Under the pieces are notes generated by a model, which did not search any database, was not told the DNA's origin, and worked only from the letters and a program-made list of their open reading frames with translations. Made by a program: the position numbers and the translations under genes. DNA of 64,000 nucleotides from Nematostella vectensis. Taxonomy: Eukaryota; Cnidaria; Anthozoa; Actiniaria; Edwardsiidae. Positions 1 through 13,500 of this stretch are shown piece by piece; the first letter of the stretch is position 1; each line of letters begins with the position of its first letter. The stretch is from positions 20,945,969-21,009,968 of the forward strand of contig NC_064035.1 of NCBI RefSeq assembly GCF_932526225.1, given 5' to 3'.

Positions 1-1556
1 TTTACATTTCCCTGTATAAACTCATCTCATCAAATAAAACAGAGATCTATTAAATGCTCATTGTTTACCCGCCATTTTAGGAATTTCGTTGGCTTGTCTG
101 CCTTTAATAAAAGGTTAGTCTATTTCGCTCAGCAGTAATTGTAAACAAAGCCTTTTTACATCAGGCGGCGATTGGGTTTGGGCTGTTTGAGGGGCTAGTG
201 GACTATCAGCTTCAAGTTAATCGCTTATTATTTTAGTTGTTTTATCATCGTATTCGCGGTATAAATCGAAGGAGCTTTCAACATCTATGTTTCAACATTA
301 TCGTAGGGGCATGTGCGAAAACTCATGGCCGCTTTTGTATCGCTGGCTGCCAAAGGGGGCCCAAATCTTGGTACAGACACCGTCCAAATCGGGAGGGGGA
401 GCGAGCGACCCCGGCCTAAAAACGTCTGCCAGGTAGGCTACTTTTCTGATGGCTACTGGCAGCTAAATTAGACATGTAATGTAGGAGGATGGCCATTCAG
501 CTGGTTTAACATGGAATATAATTAGCGAAAATATATCACCGATCTAAGGAGAGAACTATATTCGGAAGAGCTGGGAGGCGTCGGGTGAATAACGCGTCAT
601 AAAGTTATGAGACCGGGAAGAGAACATCAACAATCTCATTAACACCGATAATAAATTCATTTCAGTACTCTAGTACGGAAAAGGTGTATCGCTGCGCAGT
701 CATCTACATAGGCCCTTAGAAATACAGTGGATTGACAAAACGTTGTCGTCAACCGGCCCGCATGTAGGCATGGGTAAAAACCATTGAAGCGCCTAGATGC
801 ATATATTAGCCACCGCGTCTCGTAGACTATCTATTGGCTCATAGAAAACTCGAACTCGTAGTCTAATTCTTCAATAAATATACGAAATTCCGTAGCAATT
901 GTAGAATATTAGGTTGTGCGTTTGCTTACCTTACAAAATGTAGAACAATGCAAGTTTGATCAGAACTATACCTTGGTTATACGTAAGATCAGGTTTAGGC
1001 TTTGCAATGCCAGCCTTTGGTCAGAGCGAATATGGTAATTGTGTAGCTTAACGGTATAATGGTCATTCTTGATAGGCAGATGAAAAGCACCGATCATGCA
1101 TACAATTGTTCATGTCGACACCCTCTCGAGCTATACACCTGGGGCTCGCTTGCATATAACAAGGTGCCCAGTACTGAGCAACAACAACAAAACCCTGGGA
1201 GTGCTCCACAGTTATCTATTTCAAATGAAGGGAGTAGTAAAAACCGTTCATTTTAAGAACCACGAACAGGCTGTAGACAATAAATACCAGTGAAATATTT
1301 TACACACGGCCTTGTCTACCAACCTCGTTGTGAAATTCATATCTATTAGATAATCCCGCGTACATACAATACCATACAAAGCCTTGCCTAGCTCTATATT
1401 TTCCTACACAGTGGTAAAAATCCAGCTCTTTATCCAGATAATGCGGATGTATGAGGCATATTAAAGTGTGACAAGTTTGAAGGAAGTTATCGCGGAAGGT
1501 CGATATAATCGATGGACCTTCAAGGATGGACGACAGGGATCGAGTTCTGAGTTGTC
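1..1556. other. Intergenic region downstream of PSMD11
   Basis: I see no gene, RNA gene or clear repeat here. The reading frames present are under 75 codons, have no recognisable motifs and overlap each other. The 3' untranslated region of the minus-strand PSMD11 gene must lie in the right-hand part, but I could not find a convincing polyadenylation signal. Confidence 0.5.
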
Positions 1557-4500
1557 TTAGGAAAGCTTCTGAGCTTTGGTGTAAAGGGCATCCACCGCCA
1601 TGCCCATCTCCTGCACGAGCTCCAACGTGTTCTCGTACGTCTTGTCGGGGAAAGCGTCATCAAATACGATTAAAACACCCGAACCTTGGTCCAAGATACC
1701 TGACAAGGGAAACAAACAGAGGTGTGACTTTGTTCTTACCAGGGTGATAAATCATCATAGGGTTGAAGTGGTGTGTTGTAGGCCTACGCAAACCACCTAG
1801 TCTTTCTACAGCTTGTCTGTCGTCTTTCTAGTTATACGAATGTTCTCACCAGTAAGCAAGCGCGCAGCACGAAATTTTCCGAGTGTTTCTGGAACGCGAG
1901 AGCAAGGCAAGAGAAAATAAAACTTTTTTTTGCGCTTGCACTTGTACTGTAAGTACTGTGTGTTTCACCGATTCTCAATAGTGTGAAGCCTGATCTTGAG
2001 TACCAGTGAAAACTCGTCTTGACTACAAAAAAACATCTTTAAATGAAATATTTTACCATGCAGTTTTTTGTCCAAAATCATCTGAGATAGTTTCTTCTCG
2101 ACAAGATCCTGAAATTTAAAAAGCAACAAAATCATCTAAGATTGCACTTCCATCCCCATGACAATTCCCAAACGGCGAGAGATCTCTGTTAGCAGTGACA
2201 ATACACTCACCAGGGGAAGGTGGATTAGTCCTGCCACCCGCTCAATCTAGAGAAACAAACACACAGATAAGGCAACATTAATGTCTTGTCAGAAATCATA
2301 CATCTACAGTGAAGTCCCGATATAACATTGTGGCAGAGGAAAGACAAAATCCATCGTTAAGTTGTTAAGATCAGAAAGCAAGTTGTCATATTTGATATTA
2401 TTGTTGAGATTAGACAACAAATTGTCACATTTGATATTATTGTTGTGATCAGACAGCAAATTGTCATATTTGTTATTATTATTGAGATCAAACAGCAAGT
2501 TGTCAAATTTGATATTATTGTTGAGATCAGACATCAAGTTGAAATATTTGATATTAATGTTGAGATCAGAGAGCAAGTTGTCATATTTGATATTATTGTT
2601 GAGATCATACAGCAAATTGTCATATTTGATATTGTTGAAATCAGACAGCAAGTTGTCATGTTTGATATACAGTCTACCGTTTATCCGTATATTCCTGAGA
2701 TCTGATCGAACCGGGCCTCGTTTGCATGCACTGAAATCGAAAGCCATCGAGCCTCAATAAAATATGTATTTATATGATATTATTAATCGAAAAATATTCT
2801 GGAAACAAGACAAATTAACCAGTGTAAATTCCACGAATACAAGGGATGGCGCCGAAAAGCTTCTTTTATAAATTCTTTTATAACATTCTTTCATATTCTC
2901 CGAGCCTCATTTTAAGACCAATTTTGTTAATGTTTTTCGATTTTTTAACACTTTTCTTAAACGTTTTGAGTACAGTACGTCAGCGCTAGCTATTAAAGCC
3001 GCAAATAACCAGTTTACTTCCGGAGGGCCCGACGGAAACCTCATCCGCTCTAAATTATCAGTCACATCCTCGAAGAAACTCTCAAAAAACACACTGCTTT
3101 TCAATTTTGAAATATTTTTCGCGTTTTCTGTTAAAAAAATCATCGGAGATTGTTACGTAATCGACCGGAAGTAAACTGGTGACAATGAGGCTTTAAATCA
3201 CAAATGTTTGTGTCTGTCTGGGTCTAGTCCTGTATTTTTTATAGTTCCTTGGTCCTATAGCAAAGCAAAGGCGAACTAGAAACACATATTTTCAGCTTTA
3301 ACATTTCAAAACTTTGATATGACTGTCTTCAGAAAACTGTTTCTCAGAAAACTTAAAACTTGAAATGGTGAATATATTGTCTTATTTTTCAAGACCACGT
3401 CCTACTTGTTTGTCCTCTATGACAAGAAGTTGGAACTTTTTATTCGGCCTACTGACCTCACATTTGCGCTCTTGTAGTCCTTGGTTTTATAGGTTTCCGA
3501 AAACACAGCAATCGTGCAAAGATAGTTAACATATTGTAATAACGCGGCCTTTTTAAATCGAGATAGTTTCATCTTAATACAACTAACCGAATTCAACTCT
3601 AACTCCAGGTTGGATACAACTAATTTAAAACTACATTTAACTATATACATAACTAAGTGAAGCAAGCGCACGTGCAAATATCTGAAGAATGTCCCTCGAT
3701 GTTAGTATAATAGACAATGTCTCATACAATACTCATAACAACATTATTTTATCCGCGTACAATATGAGGTTTTGGGATGCATAGTTGGTTGATAGAAGAT
3801 TAATCAGTAAGATCGCGACTTTCCTGGCTTATGACGGCTTGAACAAAATAGTATTTATACCCGAATCAAGGAGTTAAATCTTCGTACTTCTTATGAAATT
3901 ATCTCATTCAATAAAGTAGTAAAGCCGTCCTACTTAGTGTGCATAGTAATGTGCACGTGATCCGTGGCTGTGAGCCTGCGGCCAACGGGTACCCGAGTCA
4001 CCTTAATCTGTTAAGCGACGGTGCGAAGGTGGAACGTACAATAGCGGGAAGCAAGTGAGTTTCACACGCAACGACGATCATGGGTGTGGGGCTGACAGAA
4101 GCTGGGCTTGGGAGACTCGTTTGGTCCAGGCAGGTGGCTGGTGATTCGGCCATGGAGGCCCAGGCAGAGTTCCTGAAGCTTCTTGAAGACGCGACCGTAC
4201 AAAACGGCATTACTCAAAGGGTGCAAAGGTACCAGTTAGCCGTGCAGGAGGCCAAGGTGAGACTGAGTCTTGCAGTCGCACCAGGAGTGGGGCTGATGCC
4301 GAGCGATCTGGTGATAAACACGCAAAGTGCCGTAGGCTAAAACAATAAGCTGCTGAAAGCCACGGACTGTAGGACCAGCCAGTTGGTGCTTTTAACACGG
4401 CCGACTGGGCGACCTAGGGTGTAACACGTTGCTAAGGACCACGATGTTCCAAGCAAAGACAAGGTGTCAAAAAAATTTGAGGGAGCACCCTCCTCGTAGC

Positions 4501-7500
4501 ATCGCTCACAAAGAGGAAGAAAGAAAAGTGACCACACTGCTCTCAAGGCTGGGTTGTCGGCACTTTTTGTAGTACGGAATGGACCCAAACAATATCCCAT
4601 TCAACGCGGGCCCTAGGTCAAACGGGAAAAGCTGATTCTTTCTAGACATTCTGCACGGCCCTTTCCAGGGCAAGTTTGACTACATCGTCCTAGTGTGTCC
4701 TACTGTTTACAACAAAACATGGACAGGGTCAGATCGGTCGAAATGTGGAATGTGAAAATGCCAAAAGACAGTGTGGATGATCTTCGAATTGACCTCATGT
4801 CTGAGTACATCATCATCAGCGAGCTTTGCACATTGTGTGGAAGCCTCTCTCTACGCTGCAGCCGTTTTATGGATATAGCCGTTTGGGCATTACATGTAGC
4901 ACGTCATGTGAACATGCCAGCATCTAAAGACGCATCTAAAGGCGCATCCAAGTTTGGGGTATACCAACGTTTCATGTCTGTCTTAATGGAGTGAAGGTAT
5001 ACCATATGTCTCGCATCTGTCTAAATGGAATGAGAGCTAGGGCTATCGAAGTGAATCGTCAGTCGGAGCCCCCCACCTGTCTTCTCGGCACACACTTCAA
5101 ATCGTCAGTCGGAGCTCCCCACCTGTCTTCTCGGCACACACTTCAAATCGTCAATCGGAGCCCCCCACCTGTCTTCTCGGCACACACTTCAAATCGTCAG
5201 TCGGAGCCCCCCACCTGTCTTCTCGGCACACACTTCAAATCGTCAATCGGAGCCCCCCATCTGTCTTCTCGGCACACACTTCAAATCGTCAATCGGAGCC
5301 TCCCAGGTACCACGTAGGCAAATGCCCTAGGAAGGCATGGAGAGGCCGCCTGACAGCCTCAGGCCGTTCCTCCCCCCAACCAACCACCCCCCCCCCCCCC
5401 CCCCCCCCGAGTTAGCTAGCTCGTTGAAATGTAGAAAACAAATTCTGTTTATAAAGGCTTGAACAAAAAGAAACAGCGCAAAATATTTTTTTGTTAAAAC
5501 ATTCTTTCTGTGGATATTTATTTACTCATTTATCATTTATTCTCCCATCGCTTCAGTGTGCCTATTTGATGCGGCTGTTCTAGAAATGCTGCTTTGTGGT
5601 ACTTTAGGTGGTCATAAAAATCAATGTTTCGAACAGTGCTATTTTTGTGAGTTCACCGCTTCAATCGTGTTTAAGCGCTGGTTGTTGTCTAAATAGACTT
5701 CATGCAAACGAGGCCCGGTCCGATCAGATCTCATGAATATACGGATAAACGGTAGACTGATATCACTCACCTCCACCCTAGAGTATGGCTCAATGATCCT
5801 GAGTAGATTCTGGGACAACAAGTTGTCATAAAGTGCATCTAGATGAGTCTAAAGACAAAGGACACAGACAATAAGAAACGGAGCACATTAAACAACCATT
5901 TTAAGCGGCTATCTATTAAGAACAGTGTTTTTAATTTATCTATTAAGCGACCATCTATTAATAACACAACAGACTGTATTAATTATATCTGGAGTCTCAG
6001 GGCAGATCAATATGGAGATTAAGATAAACTTCATCTGAGTGACATGGCAGTATAATATTCAGTGCAATCCTATAGTTTTCACTTACCCTTATGATGGGGT
6101 CTTCTGTCAGCTCCTTTTTGTATGTTGCCAGTGCCTGGAAAATTCAACTTGCTATTTCAAATAGTCTCACTATGTTATTGATTATACAAGACAATACAAG
6201 GATCTATTTGCAAAACAACCTTAAAATATTCATCCATTATTAATTGAAGTCTAATACAAAAGGGTGGGTTGGCATGATTAAAGGAATGCCTAATACCTAA
6301 TATGAGCTTTCATTGGAAAACAGAAATCACAGATAAATTTTCATTATTTTTTTGGACCTCTGCTTTATAAATTCAAACAATTAATTAAAAGTCAATTAAT
6401 AGTTTCAACCCTCTCTGTGGCCATAGCCATACTGTAGCTTTGAGATTTTTCATGGGTGAGGGGAATGCTTCAGATTCCTTGTATTCCCTGGGGAAAGGTC
6501 ACCATTGTTTTCGCTGTCCTGCTCTGGACTTACTAACATACATTTATTCCAATAAAGGTTGTCAGTGCAAATGGCAATTGGCAAGTGGCAGTTCTACGAC
6601 CGAAAGTATCCATGCGTCTCAAAGGCTACCAATGCTTGACTCTGACATTGCTGGACTTTTTTTAACACCTTTAATTTTACGAATAATTAGTACCCAAAGT
6701 CATTTACCATTCGCCATTTGCACTGACAACCTTTTGTGAATTATCTGTACATATTCATGCCCGACTAGATGTCAATGTTATTAGGTTAAAAAAGAAATAC
6801 TGTAGCTCCAAAACCAATAAAAATAAAAACATACCTGCTGGAATTCAGACAAGGATCGGTTGTGGCTTGCATTAGCTATGGTACGCATGGCAACCAACTG
6901 AAAGCCAAAATTAACAGACTCAGAACCAAATACAATGTCCAAGGACTAAACTTCATTCTCAGACTCAGTAATAAAGGAAGTACAAAAAAATTACAAAATA
7001 TTTTTTTTAAGCTACAACTTTGCAATGTTTAAATCTTGCCATATTTTTTAAGCTCCAACTTTGCAATGTTTAAATCTTGCCATATTACACAAGCTATTTG
7101 TACAGTTGTACAGATTATCTAATCAAACTAATGTACTGTCACCACATACACAGACCCGTATGTGGATGGGCGATGACAAACGATAACCAATTTAACGCAA
7201 CGACTTTAGTTCCGACTCTGACAAATCTTGATTGTGGCATTTTCAAGCTGTCGGCCATTACACTTAGAACCAAAGAATGCGTTTAGTCATGTGACCTACC
7301 ACAGGTATACCACGTGTCGGTAGCCACAACGGCCCCTAAATGATAATACTTAAAGGATTTCGTTTAAAACTAGAATCATTCTGCAAGTTGTATACTGTAT
7401 TGACTACATTAAAGTTCCAGTCAGTTCAATGTGTCCATGTCTTGTCCTTGAACATCCTAGTAATCTAGCTCAAGACGACACAAACTTGTAACAGGACAAG

Positions 7501-10500
7501 TAACGAACGTACTACTTGTCTTGATGTCTCCGCCCGCTGTCTCTTCGCATAGATGCCACAGTCCAAACGGTCTTCACATTCATGGTATGTACTAACCCAT
7601 CACTGTTGACAAGCAACACCAAGTCCCTGACCATGAGATTCTCTTTCAGGGTCAACCACTTCTTTCTCTCCGTAAGTGTTGGGAGATATTCTCTTATCCA
7701 GCTCTTCCAGAACATGTTTGACATATGTTCTGCTTGCCTCCATTCATGACGTTAGTACAGGTCTTCTTTCCCGAACACGCCAGGTGGTAAAGTTGGAGTA
7801 GGTCGCAGGTGAAGTAGGTAATTCTGTGTTAACGCTTTTTGATCTGTGACATCATCACTACTCTTCGTGAACGGACGACTATTAATAATGTTAACAGCTT
7901 CCACGATCACAGTTCTAAGAACTTCGTCTGCCACCAATTGCTTCTTAAGTAACAACTTCACCACAGTTTTCTACATCTGCACCATTGGCTTCCAATCTCC
8001 GCCAAAGTGACTGGCTGCGACTCTGCACGCAAAAGTTGTGAATCTTCTGATTACTTGACTCGCTTATAGCCTCCTTTAACTCCTTCTCGGCACTCGTCAG
8101 GTTCCAACCATTGTCACAATAAATCTCTGCTGGACAACCGTGTATACTGGTAAATCTACACAAGGCATTTATCATTTAGTCAGTGTTCAATGAATGCATC
8201 ACTTCGATGTGTAACGCTCTTGAATTGAAGCAGGTAAAGAGACATCCATACCTCTTGACAGTGAAACGTCCTTGTTTTACCTCCATAGGACCGAAAAAAT
8301 CAATTCCCGTACCAGTAAATGGTGCGTCTTCAGGAATTACTCTACCTTCCAGGAGATTGGCCATAAATTGTTCTCTTGGCTTGGCACTTCCCTTATGGCA
8401 GTGCAAACTCACAACAAACTGCAGCTCTTACTTGGGCGATCCAGTATGTCTGTCTCAATGACGACAAAACACTTTCCTGTCCTAAGTGACCAACTTTCTC
8501 ATGGCACTCCCTTATTATCAGACTGGTCTCTTGCTCGGTACTATCACTGGGTGCTGCATCTTGAAACTCAAGGGTGCCTTGTGGATACGACCTACAACAT
8601 GCAGTACTCCATCTACCATTGCTGGGTGCAACTTACTTAACATTGATCCAGCTTTGTCTATTCTTCTTGCGAATAGCCTCTCTTCACTCTTTGACGCTGT
8701 GGTAGGCGTAGCATCTAACACCTCTGGGAACTCTGGTTGGACCTGTTTCCAACATCATTCTGATTGATATGGGTGTCATTATCAATATTTCTTCTAAATT
8801 ATTCATCATAAAAAATCTGAGCATCAGCTTTTACTTCTTCTTCTTCTAATACCAACATGAAAACACACGAACTTGATGCATGTGTCGTCATAGCATTGTT
8901 TACATTTTGGAATTAACTCAGTTTTATTCGCAGTTCCCTGGCAAATCTCCTCATGGCTCCAAGGCAACCAGCTCTCGACCTATTTAAATGGGTAATTTTC
9001 AATTCTTCTTCGTTTACTGGTGGGATGGGAGCTCCAACTTCTTCCAAATCTTCTCTGTGCGTTTGACACAACACTGAAACCTTGAGTGAAAACTGCCACC
9101 ATGTACGCAGACCATGTACGCATGACAAACGCTCCCAATTTAACACAACGACTTTAATTCTAATGTTGACCAGCACACTGACTCACAAAGGTACACTTAA
9201 AAATTAATTGCAGCATTTTCAAGCTGTCGGCCATTACACTTAGAACCAAAGAACATTTTATTTACAAACAACAACTAAATTGCAACCACCTTCAAAATGA
9301 TCATGACACAGATTTTTAAAGATAAAGCTTGGAGTGTTTTCAAATCATCCTTGGTACAAAACCACAGCAAGGTTTAGAATCAAAAGCAGCAAGTAAAAAG
9401 GATATTTACAGTACCTGTGGTCCTGAGTATCGTAGGGCAAGCTTGCGACTTATGATGGACTGAACATCATCAGGACTGAGAAAATACATACAGTATAAGA
9501 GTTTTAGAGGAAACTGTAGTCAGATTAATAAATATAAGAGTTTTAGAGGATACTGTAGTCAGAATCATAAATATAAGAGTTTTAGAGGATACTGTAGTCA
9601 GAATCATAAATATAAGAGTTTTAGAGGATACTGTAGTCAGAATAAAAAATATAAGAGTGTTAGAGGACACTGTAGTCAAAATAATAAATATAAGAGTGTT
9701 AGAGGATACTGTAGTCAAAATAAATATAAGAATGTTAGAGGATACTGAAAGGCATGAACAATTACGATGCATTTCAAGCGTTAGCTCTCAGGGCAAAAGA
9801 TATTACAACTAGTGTGTTTGGTTTTATAGTATAGTATGCAAAATAGTGGGTTGACAGATACTGCACATTTAAGCCATCAAAGCGACAATAGGCTATTAAT
9901 TGTGTACAGTATTAGAATAAATAACTCATTTTAGAGGTCTTATGTTTACCCTTTAAAAAAACGCTGCCCCTCTCCCTCGTTTCTACAATTTTGGATTTGC
10001 CCTTATTGGCCCCTATGGTGTAATTACCTGTTTAGCATAATTTTACACAGCAGCATATACTTGAGGGCGGCCATTGCCTTGGGGCTGTCGATGGAATCCA
10101 TTCCCTACAAAACAAATCCATCATTAAGAGTACACCTCTTAAAGAGAACGTGACACGAAATTCTCCTTTGCTTATTTTGACAAATTGACTAGTTAGTATA
10201 GTAGCATAATATCCCAACAATAATTCCTCCAATTTTGGATACTTGGTTTAAACAGAAACCTGATTTATGATCCTTCTAAAATGAGCAATTTTGGTAAATT
10301 TCGCATGAAACCGGCGACATCCAAATATCTAATTTGCATATCACTTGTGACACCAAGAGTTGTACAAGTGGGTGATAAACATTAGATGAAAGGCTTGTTT
10401 TTTTTTTTTTGGAAATTATACATTTATCATGGATAACCTGTTCTCCTAAATGATCAATATACAGTACTAACTATGTAGCACTTCATTAATTACCTCAAAA

Positions 10501-13500
10501 GCTTCATAAAAGTAAGAGTAAGCAGTCTTGAAGTCCTTCTCCTCAGCATGTAGTATGCCAGATTGCAAGTCTAATGCTGCTTGGAGTTTAGGTGGACAAT
10601 AAATGCCATTAGCGGTGGTTCTTGCTGATGTCAGCGCTGCCCTAAATACCAAAGAGACAATATAACAATAAGATGGTATGACTTGTAAAACTACAGACAA
10701 GCTGTAGATAACTAGGTGGTCTGTGTAGGCGTGGTGGGATCAAGGATCAGCTCTTTTGCTCTGACAAAAGACTCATGCCCAAAACATCAGCAAAACTAAT
10801 CTGTACAACAGACATTTCAATCTTGTGTTGATTTTTTACACTGTATTACATATGTAAGACTGATCCACACATTAACGAACACAAATACAGAACACAAATA
10901 CAAATACAAGCCCTTTTTTCTACCTTAATAAAGGTTATTCAAGTGTGGTAAAGAGAGATGCCTGGTCCCCAATGTAGAGAGGTTTATCGCTAGTTTGCAC
11001 CTCTGAAGGAAATCCCAAGTTGATCTGATCAGATTGAATCAACCTTGAGAATTGAAACCTGTACCACTAGAATATTGTCCCAGTGTTATATTACTTACAT
11101 GCATGGACAAGAAGTTAATCTGGCTATTTATTTCCTATGTCACAAATTCCTTTTTCTCATTTTTTTTGTACTGACTGAGGGAATGCCCACCTTGACTTGG
11201 GAATGTTAGAGAGCTCATGGTACACTTTACTCTCCAACAACTGAACTTCAACGAGTAGCACTTTGTCATCAAGCTTTTTTAACTCCTTCAAAAGTTTAGA
11301 TCCTACAAACATACAAGTCATTTTATAAAGCACAAAAAACTTTAAGGTTGTCTCTTTTCATCTCCCAGTTTTTAGTACTATTCTCAATACATATTAATAT
11401 GAGACATTAAAACTACAATATAGTATCTATTTTAAGTGCCCCTTTAAGCCAAGCAAAAATTACAATATTCTGACAACTCTAATTTCAATACTTGTAGTTG
11501 ACTATGTCAAATCTCAAATACATATGTTGAGGATTATATGTAAAAGCATGACATACCTGTATGGAGGGCTTCTGTGTATTGCTTGGTATCCAAATACAGC
11601 CCTACTAGCCTAGCCTGGGAGAAAGCAAAGCAATAGTGTCAAGGTAATACTGGAAAGACTACAGGCAGGATTAAGATAGTTAAGATAGGTTACGGGTTTG
11701 TGTGGCACTGTGTTAAGAAAAATTAACAAAAAAACAAGGATGAAATTTTACATTGTATTCTCTTCACTAATAAGAAGTTATTTAACACATTTTTTTTACT
11801 TGGACATGACTGGACTCATTGATAGGGATGATATGCATAGCTTTTTTAGAAAAAAATGCCCAAGAAAACATCAGATTCAGGCAAGGTTTTGTGATAAGAT
11901 TACTTTGATGGTGAATATACAGGAAAAGTACCAAAAGTGGGTTTGACACTGCTGCTTTGAATTTATAAAGGCAAATATTTTTATAGAATTTGGGCTCCCT
12001 GTGGTTTCCCTAATAATTTTAACATAAGAATTATCTGTTAGAATATCAGCCATAACTTAAAGGAGGCTTGTTTGTATATCAAGCAGAATTTGCCTACACT
12101 GTTGTATGCACCTAAGCTTGCAAAAAATGCATTGTTCTCAGGCAGTGAGGCAAGCATGATTTTTAGGGTGTGTTGGTTAACACATTGACCCCTGAACCGG
12201 CCTGTACCAGCTTTGGGAAGTACCCACAACCCAAAAAATTCATAAATTCAAAATAAACACAACAAGATGAAGATACTCAGGCATCAGTCTAAGGGATAAA
12301 TGGTCTTGCAGATATGCATCCAACCAAGGTGTTGGCATCTACTCTTAAGCCAAATAATAGCACAGGTTCTTTGACAAATCTCAAATCGAACAAGGAGAGA
12401 AAAGCAGAATCACCCCTCTCAATAAAACGCTCAAAATACCACACAAGGGAGAGAGATCAGCAAACACAGCTCAAGACACAAATAGATACCTTTATTCTGA
12501 TCCTCCAGGTACATTTCCTTGGCCTCAAAACACAATGCCCATTCCTTGAAGGATTGTACAACCACGAAAATATGTTTACGTATTGCAAAGCATTCTGGGA
12601 GATACAGGGGAAAATTCACGAGGGGAGGGCCAGTCAACACTCCTCTCCCCAAAGTCAGATGGTTTTTTATAAGTCTTTTCACCCCGAAGCCAAACGAATC
12701 AATTCCAGGTCATACAGACCCAGAATAGCAGTGTAAACAATTTTGCAATCAATTTGGTTTCAGAAAAGACACCATTTAGGAGAGCTGTGGTGATTCATTA
12801 GAAAATTATTTTCTCATCCGGGCAAAGCCAAACAAGAAAAAATCATCATGAATCCACCTTTGCTTGCAAATATCCATAAGCAAGGCACTCAATTATGCCC
12901 CAAAAGACTTCATGATGTCCTGAGACACTCTCCTAATATGCTCATAGCTGTATTTTTGATGAAAAATACAAGCAACCATCAACTTGTGCTGGCTTCAGCA
13001 CATCGACGAGGGATTAAAAGTGGGGACCGCAAAGCACTGTTGGAAAGCTTGGATACCGCTGACTAGGTGCAGCTGTGTTTGACTTTGACGGGCTGTATAA
13101 AACTCAGAATAGGGGGGGAGGTATCTGTTTTCAGTCTGTTTTTTGTAAATTCAGCTCCAAAAAAGCCAGGAGTCAATGGGTTAAGATCGGTATTGTGAAC
13201 TCGCCCGTCTGTTCTTTTTGCGAGGCTGAAGACGAGACTCTAGAACATCTTTTTTGCCATTTGTGCGCCTTTCTTGAAGTCATAAAATGGATGGAACAGT
13301 GTCATTTATGCTCTGATGATTTCTTGTTAGCAGATCAGTATATTCTTTTTGGTCTCTGGGATTCTGGTATAAATGATTTCATGATCATTAACCATCTAAT
13401 ACTTATAGCAAAGCAATGCATATACTTTTGTAGAAAAAAGAAAATACTTCCAATGTTCAATTTTTCAGATCACCAGTTTATAGAGTGCACAAAATTGAAA

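Larger units (their letters stand above)
2670..5759. mobile_element. Candidate TIR-bounded DNA transposon, about 3.1 kb, in a PSMD11 intron
   Basis: Bases 2670-2728 and 5701-5759 form a 59-bp inverted repeat with two mismatches. Each end starts CAGTCTACCG at its outer edge. ATA borders both outer ends and may be a 3-bp target duplication. The whole segment lies in the single intron between PSMD11 exons 12 and 13, with the right end 11 bp from the exon 12 donor. Inside are a 46-bp minisatellite, a 22-base C run and short frames (for example 4080-4340 and 4695-4994) that I do not recognise; no transposase is visible. It could be a non-autonomous element, or two inverted copies of a shorter repeat. 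The superfamily is undetermined. Confidence 0.55.

Noticed and set aside
1040-1110. Possible tRNA-like stretch (GGTATAATGGTCATTC)
   Set aside because: No full cloverleaf or proper A and B boxes could be formed.
2304-2760. Repetitive open frames on both strands (Asn/Leu-rich and Ile/Val-rich)
   Set aside because: They are products of the 39-bp minisatellite, whose period is a multiple of three.
4991-5317. 108-codon frame with repeated [13 protein letters not shown]-type units
   Set aside because: It reads through the 46-bp minisatellite; successive copies are in different frames and there is no sign of selection.
12431-12682. Minus frame with [18 protein letters not shown] followed by a GT, considered as a PSMD11 exon
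   Set aside because: The true exon for this part of PSMD11 is at 14559-14488 with perfect phase, and the segment lies inside the TSD-flanked LINE.
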